Below, in pieces: positions 22,582-34,150 of a stretch of 64,000 nt of DNA. Source of the DNA: Suillus spraguei (Eukaryota > Basidiomycota > Agaricomycetes > Boletales > Suillaceae); NCBI GenBank assembly GCA_016800925.1, contig JABCPU010000349.1, positions 1 to 64,000 of the forward strand, written 5' to 3'. The notes under the pieces were generated by a model. That model ran no database searches. It was not told the origin of the DNA and saw only the letters and a list, made by a program, of their open reading frames with translations. Made by a program: the position numbers and the translations under genes. The stretch's first letter is position 1. Each line of letters begins with the position of its first letter.

Positions 22582-23428
22582 ATGATGCCCGTATGATTTT
22601 GGGTACCATCGCGTTATGGCAGTTGTCTTTTCTTACTCGTATACCCATTTCTCCTGTTTACGCTACATAGTACACTTGACATGTTTCCGGCCTTGACGAC
22701 TTCCTGTTATCGAAATATGACACTCAAAAGTACTGAACGGAATGTTTGTGCTTCAAGCCGGTTGATATGGTCCTGCACTGCTCCCGGAGTCCCAGACTAG
22801 GCTCGAATTTGTCCACGTCGAGTTTGAGTCTGGAATAGTCGAATTAGGTTTGTACAACGGTTAGCCACCTAGTAGTAAACACCCTCGGTTTGTTGCCACT
22901 GGTAAATGATGCCGAGTAGTTCCTTCGTCGTGTATATACTATGTATGCCTAAGCCCCATGTTTGTTCAACATCTAATGACTTCGACAATCAAGGTTTAAT
23001 GGTATACTTAGTTACCAGTAGTGTGCCATGCTCTATACGATATGATGCTACCCCGATATGTTAGCAACGTTGATTTACTATTTTCGTTATTTGTAACCCG
23101 AGTTCCACGATATTTTCTGTAGTGTTGGTTTACGAGAAGTCACATCACCGCCATCGGCCAACCCCTCTTCGTCTCAAGAATTCTACTATGTCACTTTGTT
23201 TATATGAATCCAGGACAGAATAATGCCTTTTACTATTTCACACTAGGCTGTACAAGGTCCCTGCTGACGAAGTTTAGCCTCGTTTCTAGTTACGAGATCC
23301 CGCTACCATGGAGCTACGAACGTGATACAGTCGAGGCGCCAGAAATTTTGAAGGTTAGTACTCAGCAAAATAAATTATATTTGTATCTGACTACCAGGAT
23401 CGATTCTGCACTACCCACCCTGCCTACG
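22582..23428. other. Intergenic region between the tandem genes
   Basis: The first part (GATGCCCGTATGATTTT and on) is duplicated after copy 2 at about 25736, so the duplication unit includes the 3' flank. Positions 22805-22870 contain TTTGTCCACGTCGAGTT, also present upstream of the acyl-CoA oxidase at 15590. From 23350 the leader of copy 2 matches 20188. An open frame upstream of copy 2 (23204-23428) has no counterpart in copy 1 and is not called. Confidence 0.5.
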
Positions 23429-25735
23429 ATGTTTCGTGTGTCTGCGCACTTTCTACGCCACATCGCTGTCATCAGTAGCCAGGTTATGATCCTGGGATTT
23501 GGGTACGGATTTCTTGGCTCAGTTCTCTATCATGGTTATCTCTCTCCGTCCGACCAAGTTAGCAACTTATGGAAGAACCACCCCCAAGAGTTGACAATGG
23601 CAATCACATCAATAGCAACTGTGCTCTCGGTGACTACCGCTACGTCTGTATACCCTTTTACTCTCTCTAGCATACCACTCACATAGAGACGGACATTCCC
23701 CTAGCCTTTTTACGATTTCAATGAAAGAGGCATTGAGGCATCGGATATCACGGCCCATCTCTCTCGTTCAGCTAAGCGCCGGCGTTGCTTTGACGAAGGG
23801 CACGACCATTTTGAGACCTGAGTACTTCCGATTGACCACCCTGACGCTATTCGTCTTTGGTGTGCTGAGACTCTTGACAGCTGGGTAACTTGTTACTGAG
23901 AGCCTCATACTGTCGCAGTGTTGTCTAATTTAAGTGCCGATATAGATGGACAACTCTCCTGACACCAGTCTACTTCTCGCTACCAATTAATATGCAAGGA
24001 TACGAACTTGACATTACTGGAACCGCCTTTTCGTCCATGCTCTTCAACGAGTATAAAAATCAAGGTTACGCTGACAGTGCGTATCTCTAACTCTAAATGC
24101 TTCGTCTGTTTCTTCTAAAATGAACAACCCAAGTCCGGGACGATGCTTTCGAGGTTCTCGATATCGGTGGAATGCTAAGTGGAATATCTGCGGCAGGGCA
24201 GACTTATGGTCTTCCTGGAACATTTAATTTCAATGGCGTAAAATATAATATATCTACTCGTAGGTCCAGATTATCAGGTCATTCAAACTGTTTTGTGATG
24301 ACGTGTTGTAGAGGGGATCGTGCCCACCATCAACGAATATTCCGGTTCACATGCAACTCCGGGTCCTAATGGTACTCGTCTCGGATTTTCTGGTGGAAAC
24401 GTCGCCGTCAACACAAGACCGGTGCCAGGAAACCGTACTAGCTTGCCTCTCCCTCAGGGTTTCAGCAGGAACTATTCTATGTTGCAGCAAGGGTTAACAG
24501 CCACTATCAACTGCCAAGCCATTGGCTCGAGTGACACGCAGTATACTTTGAACACGAACAACTCTGAAGTCGTCTATGCCAACGCAGCGGCTGCTTTGAA
24601 CAACTCCCTTGCTGGTCTTCGACTGTGGAATATAGTTGGAAACTGCGGTGCCAGTGAGTTCTGACCGCATATATCTTGCCTCGAATTTACTGTCGGCTCC
24701 TAGATACGCCCATAACACAGAACTATGTGACAATGGTGGATGCAAGTGGAAATGCGAACCCGTCGAGTGGTTTCCTTCCTTCCATTGTGTGCCCAGGGCC
24801 TATGAATCTGAGTCAAATTGCTACAAACTTCAGTAAGCCATTACAAATATGCGTTTGTAGTTCTTGACCGATTCTGTTCCTATAGCAATTCTTTCACAAG
24901 GATTTGACAAGTATAGTTTCCTTGGCCCAAGCGTGTGCGAAGTGACCCCACTGTTGACCACAGTCCGCGCTGATTATTCCAATGACCTCATTTCTTCGGA
25001 GATCATTTCATCTACTCCTTTCCAGTCAGAGAATGTTCAGCTACTGTCATTCGTGGCTGGCGTTGCCAAGTTTCAGTCGATCAGCTCACAGGGGCTTGTG
25101 AGCAGCACGATCGGAGATACTCTATTCTCCATCTATTCTTCAACTACTACCACAACTATAGGCGATAATCTTGGAAATCAGACAGTTTACAAAGAACTGG
25201 TGAGTTCCATGCTGCAACGTCTTTGTCCACCTTAAGTTACACCTTTCTTAGGAGGAATATTGGCGTGGGGTTGTTGAGTTTTCTGCCACAGTGAGGGTTC
25301 TGATCCTTTGGGTCCAATCCAGATTGACCTAGCATCGCTTGGCAGTTCCTTCGCTCTGGGTTTATGGTTGTGAATAGCTTTCCCAATAATACCATCCCGG
25401 TCGAGCTCCAGTCCCCGGTCAATGGGACGATGTACATATCAACGATAGGTTGGACTCAGCGGTCGGCGACATATCTTCCTGCTGTCATTCCCAGCACGAT
25501 TCTCACCATCCTCACATTCGCTTGTGCTTTGTATAGTATCTTACGGAACAGGGGCTATAGGACCACATTCGATCCATCGAACACCCTTCATCTCATTATG
25601 GCATCCGCTGCCGGGAGTCTGACACTCGAAGATTTCAGCAAGAATGGGATTATCAACAACGAGGATGTGAGGGTGTGGCTGGATGAGTCTGAGAAAGACG
25701 ATGAAACAACTAAGAAGTTTGTGAAAGTTGATTAA
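23429..25735 (+). CDS. Multi-exon membrane protein, tandem copy 2
   Basis: A paralogue of the gene at 20271 with the same nine-exon layout and the same splice positions. It starts MFRVSAHFLRH and has hydrophobic segments ILGFGYGFLGSVLYHG, TSIATVLSVTT and TLFVFGVLRLL. The glycosylation-rich domain follows (for example SGGNVAVNTRP, GNRTSLPLPQGFSRN), then a C-terminal helix and a tail ending KFVKVD. No stop or frameshift was found in the spliced frame. Differences from copy 1 are concentrated in surface-like stretches, with a few codon insertions (SSDTQYTLN, ALNNSLAG). Both copies appear intact, which suggests retained function. Function unknown. Confidence 0.75.
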
Positions 25736-26153
25736 ATGAGGCCCGTATGATTTTAGGCACCATCGAACTATGACGACTATCTTTTCTTATTCGTGTACTT
25801 ACCTTTCTATGTCATATAGGGTATTTGAGACATCTTTTGCTTTGATAATATCCCCTGGTCACTGAAACTGAACAGAATGTGCGTGCTTCAAGCCTTGTCT
25901 TCATTGGCAGTTTGGTTAGTCACTTTCAATGTCAATGATCTTGAAAGAATAGAGATAGAACACATGGCTGGGGTGTTGCGACAGTGGTTAACAAATTAAG
26001 TACTACAAACGAAAATTAAAATCAAGCAAAAACCAAAACCTCCTGCTCCCTGCAGAGCACTAGATAACCTTCATCGAGCATATCCCGTGCTATGCACCAT
26101 TGCCAGTCGATATATGCACGCGCTCCTGGAAAGCAATTGAGGTCATGCCGGTT
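25736..26153. other. Intergenic region before the Plavaka end
   Basis: This holds the duplicated 3' flank of the membrane-protein gene up to about 25900 and then unique sequence. No reading frame is convincing. The boundary at 26154 is the CATCAGG terminus of the Plavaka element. Confidence 0.5.
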
Positions 26154-26185
26154 CATCAGGAAATGTGCACATTACTTAATCGCAC
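26154..26185. repeat. Terminal inverted repeat of the Plavaka element
   Basis: CATCAGGAAATGTGCACATT matches the MITE ends (CATCAGGAAATTCGCACATT) and lies just past the transposase C-terminal code. It marks the 3' end of the element. The other end is not visible because element C interrupts the region at 54895. Confidence 0.65.
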
Positions 26186-26490
26186 TTGAAATTTTGAAAT
26201 TTTGCACAAAGTCGAGTAAGCTGGCTCAGCTGAGCTCAAGACTGGACATTTTGCTTGACACGGACTTCATGTCTTTGAGGAGATACATGGCTAGGTTGCT
26301 ATTAAGAGAGCTAAGATGCAAAGTGATCAAGTCAAGGATGCTATTTCGAACGAGCTATGATCTACAAATTTGTTTACATAGAAACCTTTAAACAAATCCA
26401 GGGAGTTGTGAAATTTAATGTCATCTTCAATAAAATCATTGCCGAAAATCGGTAGCAAGTGTGATGCACGAATGATCGTGTCGAGATGTA
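26154..26490 (-). pseudogene. Plavaka transposase, C-terminal fragment
   Basis: The minus strand just left of the Tc1-like insertion continues the transposase. After joining at the duplicated TA, the frame runs from the end of the middle fragment into HLDTIIRASHLLPIFG and NSLDLFKGFYVNKFVDH, the characteristic C-terminus of basidiomycete Plavaka transposases. The code then runs to near the CATCAGG terminus. This is part of one gene whose other pieces lie at 27600-29074 and 53746-54894. Confidence 0.8.
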
Positions 26491-27599
26491 CAGTGGCTCA
26501 AAAAAGTGTCCGAATGAGTCATTGTTACAAGAACACCTTCTTGCGCCCCTACTATCATTTTTCCTCCTATGCATTGCTGTCTACTCTCGTCCCAACAAGA
26601 CCTCCACCCTCGTCCTCCACTACCTCATCTGGCTTGCCGTCGTCACTCCTTACCTTGCCTATGCTCGCCTCCTCCATCACTGCTAAACATGCACTCTTCT
26701 GGCACTCTCTGCGCTCATCCGCACTCTTCGCACTCCCCGCACTTCTCGCGTCTCAAATGCCTCTGTCGCATCCGACACCTTCTCCTGCACTTCAACATGT
26801 GCTAACCCTGGTTCACACAATCAGCCCTCTGGTTCAGGGACTATGTCCGGTGTCGTATTTCCTCTTATCTTTTCCTTTGCATTTACCTATGACTCGTGCG
26901 TCGCCTCATTGGCTCGTACCCTTTATACCTTCAGCTCCGCACCTGTGACTCTCTTTTGACATGTGTGCATTCATTGGTTCATATGCCTCTGACTCACTCA
27001 TGAGCATGCGTCTTCCTATTGGCTATCTGACTTCATACTTAATCCAGTGATACTTACATATTCGTGCTCTGCTTCAATCTTACATATAAATATGCGCAGA
27101 TAGCCTTTGTACTTCTTTAACTTGAATCTACTTGATCTTCGACCCTGAACTTCCTTTCGATAAGCTTTTCATAAGCTTATTGTCGCTATTTGAACTTTGT
27201 AGAAGCTCATCGCTTCTACACCTTTGATCGTCGTCAAGAACCTCATCTCTGTGACGTAGGTTGTGAGACAGCGCATAGCGCCCACCTCCGAACAATGCAA
27301 CTAGCGCACTCCACGCTATGCAACCAATATGCACGGGCCGCCGCTCTTGATAGAGTGCCTGTCGCAGATGCCACTCAAGTTCCTTAGCACCTGGCTAGGT
27401 CGCTAACAGTCATCAAATTAAAATGACCATATATTCGTATGGTGTGAGTGGATTCACACGCCATAGGGAACACTAATAAAGCTGAGAAACAGGGCTTCCT
27501 GACAATTCACTATGGCTTAGTCATATTTCCACACCCTGACTCACAGTGAAGCAATTACACAAATTTCCACAAACATTTGGACACTTTTTTGAGCCACTG
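26491..27599. mobile_element. Non-autonomous Tc1/mariner-like element
   Basis: 1109 bp bounded by TA on both sides and by inverted termini CAGTGGCTCAAAAAAGTGTCC. The ends match the autonomous element at 34151 except for one base. No transposase is inside. The interior shows a hydrophobic frame near 26486-26686 and a TATA-like ATATAAATATG at about 27085; their origin is unknown. It interrupts the transposase of the Plavaka element at a TA. Confidence 0.9.
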
Positions 27600-29074
27600 T
27601 ATAACAGAGAGCTCTCGTGAGCCATCCTCATGAAAGGATGGATGTACCATCCACATGCCAATGTCCGGATCTGGTTTGTTCCCAATAAGCTTGAACCAAT
27701 GTATCAGCATGCAGGGAAAGATCTCCTTGCTGTGACAGAATGAGAAAAAACATAGGACACATCCAACCTCCATTCCATTGATCGAGTCTTCACTGGCAGT
27801 GTTGATGAAAACAGTGTCACAGTGAGGAGGACCTCTCCACCATGATGGTGCAGCCCAAATGTGCTCATGGCACATCCCACCAATGCTGCTTGGGTCACTT
27901 GGAGCAAAAAATGTGGCGACTGCTGAGTTGAAGACTTTGATAGGGCCTTCAAATCATGGACAGGCACTGAGGGGAATGTCATCCAAGGTGTGAGAGTCGT
28001 CAGCAAGAAGCTGATCATAAAGGAAGAGTCGGACAAGTCAAGGAAGATCAGGAATGTCCATCTTGACTGCCAGAGCACGTATATTGTGAGCATGAGAGCG
28101 TTCTCCAATATTGGATTTGATGAGTGGATTAACTTGAATGTGAGAACATGAAGGAAAACTTACGAGGAGTATGTGCCAATTTGACATTGCTCTGTGCTTT
28201 TGGCCCCTCCAACACACCATCTCCAATTTCATCATGCTTCACCATACGGTTTCTCTCCATGTCATTGGTGTTGTTTGGAGCAGCATCATCATCGTTTTGA
28301 GCAGCGTCATCATTGTTTTGAGCAGTGTCATCATTGTTTGGAGCAGTGTCATCACCATTTTGAGCAACACTGTTGTCATTCTGTGTATTCGAGCTAGCAC
28401 TAAGTATGTTCTCTGCAACAAATTGTTAATATATATTGTGCACAAGTATTAAATTGAAATGACACACCAATGGCAGAGAAATTGAGCATTTTAGGTGCAG
28501 TGAAGTCCACTCGTGATGCAGTGATTTTGTCAAGGCATTGGTTGGTGAGTAGCATTTGCCCAAGCGCATTGAACTTGCTTGATCATCGCCAAGGTTCCTT
28601 GACAGCCTTAATATGTTTTGATTCCGTTATCAATGAGCACAGCCTGTTTGGTGCTCCAATCATGTGAATGAGTAAAACATAGTGAGAGAGTGAATGTTGG
28701 TGTGGTAGCGAAAACCCATTCAATTGAACTCCTGTGTCTTGAAAGATTTTCCGGTACTAGTGAAAGTGCTGGAGTGCATCTGAAAGCTTCTCAAGAGTGT
28801 CTTCAGTGATGATGTCTTGCTGCACAATGTAGCAAAACTTGAGAAATGTGCGAAAACATTGAACAATGTCTTGAGGGACATGTCCCTCAATTGCTGGAAG
28901 GTAAACTTTCATGAGAGCTTTTGAATCATCACCCGTCCATTGTGAAAACCCTCGCCCTTCAGGAAATCAATGAAGTCCAGCAAAAGAGGGTGCTGCAGCT
29001 ATCCTTAGCAAATGACAAGACATTAGTACTAGTTAAATTAAAGTCATAGGTGTTAAAAGTACTTACTGATGATC
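27600..29074 (-). pseudogene. Plavaka transposase, middle fragment
   Basis: Read on the minus strand. Segments typical of Plavaka DDE transposases occur in order: PEGRGFSQWTGDDSKALMK, LPAIEGHVPQDIVQ, RLCSLITESKHIKAVKEPW, an Asn/Asp-rich repeat, then HIWAAPSWWRGPPHCDTVF and FFSFCHSKEIFPCMLIHWF. Introns interrupt it, for example one starting GTAAGTACTTTT near 29065. Lesions include TGA at 28583 and 28967, both best explained as CGA to TGA. The fragment is bounded by element E at 29075 and by the Tc1-like element at 27599. Confidence 0.85.
28270..28370 (-). repeat. 21-bp in-frame minisatellite in the transposase
   Basis: Four to five copies of a 21-nt unit (GAGCAGNGTCATCATTGTTTT on the plus strand) translate on the minus strand to a repeated heptapeptide of the type AQNDDDA. 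It lies in a linker of the Plavaka transposase, and its unit length keeps the frame. Confidence 0.8.
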
Positions 29075-30406
29075 TGTTATGACCATGCAAAACTGGAGAT
29101 TAGTAAGAAGTCCTGGTCTTACATGGGGTTGTACTGGAGGGTTGTAAAGTCAAAGGGGCTTGGCCTCAGCTCGTATGCTATGCCCCTTACCCGAGTATGT
29201 GCCCTTAATTTCAGATGAAGTCCAAGGGAGAGTTCTGGTGAAGTCCGGATGGAGGGTCCGGACGAACTCTAAGGCAGGATAGCTCGACAGAGCTCTGATG
29301 GACTTCCGGATGAGTGCGGGATGCACCGGAACTATTTCCAGAAGGTAGGGAGTAATGGTAACACTACTGGAACAAGCTCCAAGTAGAACAGATGAAGGAT
29401 GGACCACTGGACAAAGTCCAGGGCAGGATAGGAGCAGAGCGCCGGAGGGAAAGATGATCCATAGATGTCAGAGGATAGGATAGGATGGATCCAGAGGACT
29501 AGGGGTCCAAAGGTCTGGAGCTCAGAGGAGCAGAGGAGCAGAGGAGCAGAGGAGCGGATGATTGGATGATTGGATGATTGGGTGAGCATAGCTCTGTGGA
29601 TCTTAGAGGAAGTGTTGGCTACTAGAGGGGAGTAGGTCCGGATATGGTGTAGAGATAGTATAGACTACTCTGGACAAGGTCCAGAATAGAAACAGACAGT
29701 ATAAGACTACCAAAGGTAGAGTCGGAGGTGAAACAGATGATAGATGGAGATGGACGAAGTCCGAAAAGATTATAGGACATAGGATCAAAGCTCCAGCCTA
29801 GGGAGTGATCCCATAGGCCTGAGTCGGAAGCTTACAAGGGCCGGAGCCCAAGTGCAAGAACAGAAACGGAGTTATATAGACATGATAACAGGATACAGAG
29901 TAATCAAAGGAATATACAGAAGTAGGAACAATGAATCAGACTGAGGTCTGCAGGAGTTGTACTACAAGTTTATATACTGTAGGTAGCATGCCGGAAGGCA
30001 AGTAAGGATAGTCTGAGGCTATGTTTGAGGCATTGCGGAACACAAGGCTATGAACTCGGAGATAAGACTTTGTACAAGATATCTTATCAAGACAGAAGTC
30101 AAGATAACCGAAAGCCGGACACAGGTATTAACCTAAAAGGAGTAACACGCAGGTGCACAGGAATAGTTTCGGATATGAGCATGGATCAGATATGGACACG
30201 GATCAGATATGAACACGGATCAGATGGGTGGATCAGATCGGATGGATGGACTGAGTCGGATATGGATATGGATTAGATATGGATGGATATTGATTGGAGT
30301 GGATGGGTGGATTGGATATGTGAGCTAGATTGGATGGGTGGACTAGGATGTATGGATTGGGTGTCCAGATATCCATGGATCAGACCTGAATGTATGGTAT
30401 ATGACA
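29075..30406 (-). repeat. 3' LTR of element E
   Basis: 1332 bp, TGTTATGACC to GGTATATGACA on the plus strand. Its outer termini resemble those of the A/D family LTR (TGTCATATACC on the minus strand). It has an uninterrupted GATCCCATAGGCC at about 29807, the empty site for the solo LTR in the partner copy. GAGGAGCA microsatellites lie at about 29520-29560 and ATTGGATG repeats just after. Confidence 0.92.
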
Positions 30407-32676
30407 GTATCCCCCCTTAGGGCTGAGCCCTTGAGGCTGCAGGTTACAGAGTTGAGGCTGATGGTTATTGACACCGGAAAAAGGGAGATGATGATGTCCA
30501 AAGGTCACAGGATTAGTGCTCACGAGATATGGGGTTCCAAAGGTTCCCTAGCTGAAATGCACACTCTTGCAAGGTAAAGCAAAATTGCTCTGGATGAGAA
30601 AAATGCGGATATGGTACCAGAGATGTGGCTGTGCAAGCAGAGGCGGAAGTACACAAGTGCTGGAGGAGTGCGAGAGGTGGAGATGGAAAAATTCAGCAGG
30701 AGGTGGAATGGATGGACATGGAACACGAGACTTCATTCTGTAGGTGACATAGGAATTCCAGTGAGACTTGGATCTCAAAATATGTGGAGTCCGGAAGTGA
30801 TGCAGAAGTCTCGTGATAGGGGTATCTCGGAGGAGCAACATTCCACTTAGGAAGATGATGGAGTGGGTAGTACATCGCACTGATGATTTCCATGGTTCGG
30901 ATAGGATCTACTGATGTCTCGGAATGAGTTGTGAGCTAGGACACTCAACACTGGCTAAAGGATAAGTGCAACAGTGGAGATCCGGAATTTAGCCCCTGAG
31001 CCTGGAGGTGGTTCGGATGAGACTCGGATACTGCAGGAATAGGTCCGGAGATACTAAGTACACTGATGGTTATAGTGCAAATAGTGGAAAATGTCATCTG
31101 GAAAGCAGATTTATGATAGATGGATGAAGTAGATGAAAATCCAGAGTGAAGCAAAGGAGTTCGCAGGTGATCTGGAGGTGGAGAATGTGCATGCATGAGG
31201 GGTCATGGCATGGAAAAGGCACTGGACATCGGATTTGCGGAGGACATAGGATAGTGGAATGTGCATTGGACAGTGGAAACATGTTTTTTGGATGGGTTAT
31301 GGCGGAGTGCGGATTGTATCAGACAGTGAAGATGTGTTTCGGATGGGTGATGACAGAGTGTGGAGTGCATTGGATCAGGTTGGAGATGGTCAGAGTAACT
31401 CATAGTGAGTTCAGATATTGATAATGGAACATGCCAGGGTCTATGACAAGTGTTCCATAGGCACCAGATTGGAGGAGATTGGTGCAAGACTATATGGCGA
31501 GAGTTGACTTTGGAAAGGCACAGTATAGTGACTCAGATGGACGGAGCGAGCTGTTATGAGTGGGAAATACAGGCCGGAGATTGTTTTGAATGACTTGAGC
31601 AGAGTCCTTATCCCCCTTTTTAGGGAGACATCCCAATGGCGATGATGACCGATGATACCTATAGGAGTACTGGGACGGATGTAAGGAGAAGTGGACCGGA
31701 TATCGGAGGAGCTGAGTGGAACGGAGGTTGGGACAAATGGATTGCAGATTGGAGATTGCAGGATTTTGCAGAAATGAGTTTGTGTTGCTCGATGGAAAAG
31801 TATTGACAACTCGAGTGTTCCAGTGAAACTTCCGAAGGTACTTGGAGGTTCCGATGATCACAGTGGGTCCGGAGATTCGGAGGATGGAGTGGAAGGCAAC
31901 ACAGAATTGACATGGGGATCAGAAATGGGTGGAAACACGATTGCATTGCTTCTTCATCAAAAATGCTGATAGATCCGAAGATTTCTCGTAGTAACTCCGG
32001 AAGTGCTATTGGATTTCCGGATAGGATATGGTAGACCGGATGTCAGCATATGAGGTCCGGAATATTTCGGATTTTCTAAGAGAAGCATCGGATTTTGGAT
32101 TTCCGAAAGACAGGGAATCAGAAGAGTCAGATTGGTGGTGCAGATGAGGAGAATGGTAGATGTCGGAGGCGGAGTGGATTAGGGATGGATATGCTAGCCT
32201 TCATGAACCGAGGCTGCCAGAAGGAACGGAAATCTGAGATCCAGAGGTACACAGATGGACAGGACAGAGTGGAATGGATACGGAAGTCATGGATATCAAA
32301 ACAGATGGATCGGAAAGCGGATGATGGCGTGGATATAAGTCATGGACATCAACAAGGTGGATTGGACAGCTGATACTGAAAACTCCGGAGGTACACCAGT
32401 GAGTTCTCGGATCCGGAGGGGACCCTAGAGAAGGCACTTCAATAGAGGGTGAGCGAGTCCAGAATACATGATGGAGCAGAAGTGGTAACAGCGGTGGAAG
32501 TGAAAACAGATCCATTCTGAAATGAAGATGTCCGAGGATGACTAGGGGTGAGTTGGATGTATTGGTGGGAGCCTCTTGTGAAGGAAGCTGCTGGAGATCC
32601 GAAGCTACAAAACTCTGGAGGTGTATAGGTGAGGAAGATTCAGAGGATGGCAGAAGATAGGGTTGTGCTGATTCGG
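30407..32676 (-). other. Interior of element E, left part
   Basis: 2.3 kb that reads directly into 44485 once element F is excised. It is rich in TCCGGA and GGATGG words and has several medium open frames on both strands, none with a recognisable domain. A motif TATCCCCCTTTTTAGGGAGACAT occurs at about 31609 and again at about 45004, and a shorter version at 30409, suggesting repeated polypurine-tract-like pieces. No host gene seen. Confidence 0.6.
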
Positions 32677-33637
32677 TGAAATGAAGAAACTAGCGCTGGC
32701 CTAAGTATAAGCACAGTGTTAATCCTACTAAAGGCACGAGTGAGATGTTCAACCCAAGAGGACTGCAGATAGAAGCAATTCCTTCTAAGTTAGTGCGAAG
32801 GAAATAATGAAGTACTAAATTGGCTGCTAGGATTCTGATTTCTGATATTAGTGGCTGGAGCGGTATGTTGGCGGTACTAGCGCGGTGTCAGCGGTACACA
32901 TGCAGTAACGATAGCTACAATGGTTAGCTAGCAAGGGCAGGAACAAAGTTGCTTGGGCGAGACGAAATGTTATAACTACCGGTGGTGCAGTAGCGGTAGT
33001 GGCAACTTCCATACGAGCGGGAACACAGATGAGAGAGAAAGTGACCCAGCGAGATTACTGGCCGTGGTCCGGTTACAAGTAGTGAAGTCAAAAGTCACAT
33101 GGTACTTCGAGCGGTAAAGTTACCGGCAGTTAAATCAATGAGCGTGGCTCAAACGGAGAAATGTTCAAAATGCAAACAGATTGTGACTAGCGAGCATTTT
33201 TAATACTAAGTCCTAGTGAAGGGATGTAACGGGAAGTGAGTGATGGTATGTATGTTCAGTCCTTTTTAACATATGCGAGTGCATATGAGATAACTATGCA
33301 AGTCCGGTAGCGAGAAAGAAAATAAACAGGGTACTTAATTATGAGGCGCACAGCGTGCAGCGGCCCCTTGAGATATAAGGTAAATCCTGCTGTAGGTTTA
33401 GTAATGGCGGAAGCGAGGAAACTACGCACCAATGGATTCTAGACAGAATAGGATGGGACATGAGGGCATCGGCGCGAGGATCCGGTAAGGGTTCACGGAA
33501 GAAGAACGGTTCCGCGTTAGCAGAGCAAAAAGGCTATTTTGTTGCTATAAGGGAATCCTTCAGTTGCCGCCGCAGACATTAATGAGACGCTTGCCGAAAA
33601 CGGGGTTTTGACGGTCAGCGTGACTTTTCTCGCTACA
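32677..33637 (-). repeat. 3' LTR of element F
   Basis: 961 bp from TGAAATGAAG to CGCTACA on the plus strand. It contains five GCGGTA words (32860, 32871, 32891, 32993, 33111) and many other CGG triplets. Partner of 43524-44484. Confidence 0.93.
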
Positions 33638-34150
33638 TCCGCTGGGCACTTTGAATATTGACCATCCCCGGTCAAATGTACCGTATGTAAGACTTAGCAT
33701 TCCTGCGGCTTGCAAGCACATGGCATGATGCGTGGTATGCGGAGTGTACAAAGCGTGATTGGTGGTGAACTCGTGGTATCATGGGAAAGGGGTAATGATG
33801 AACACGAGGTGTGTTATGCAGTGGTTACGAGTGAGGAGCTGCTATAAATGACTGGCATACCCGTGATGACTTGCTTGTCTTCGCTACAGCATGTCCCTCT
33901 TCGACCTTGGTTCCGACCTTTGCCCTGAGGCCATTGCCTTGGTTGAGAAGTTTGCCATGATCTGCGCTAAGGTCGAGGCGCTGACCAAATGCGTTCCCGA
34001 GGACTGTGAGGACTTAGCCGCTGAGAAGAAGCAGTGGATGAGCGAGTGGACTCTTGCTACAGTAAGCGACTGTTGGCGGTGTTCTGTGTGTTTGCTCATT
34101 TCTATGGTATAGGGTGCGATGGCGAAGTGTCATTTGGATAGGAAGACATA

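Noticed and set aside
23204..23428. N-terminal extension of the second membrane-protein gene
   Set aside because: The frame is open upstream of the ATG, but copy 1 has no equivalent and homology in protein begins at the HFLRH region.
26418..26948. 176-codon open frame as a gene
   Set aside because: It crosses the boundary of the Tc1-like element, is low in complexity (Ser, Pro, Leu) and has no family resemblance.
29332..32515. Several 80-120-codon open frames in element E as genes
   Set aside because: They overlap on both strands, arise from purine-biased repeat sequence, change between the two LTR copies and show no domain.
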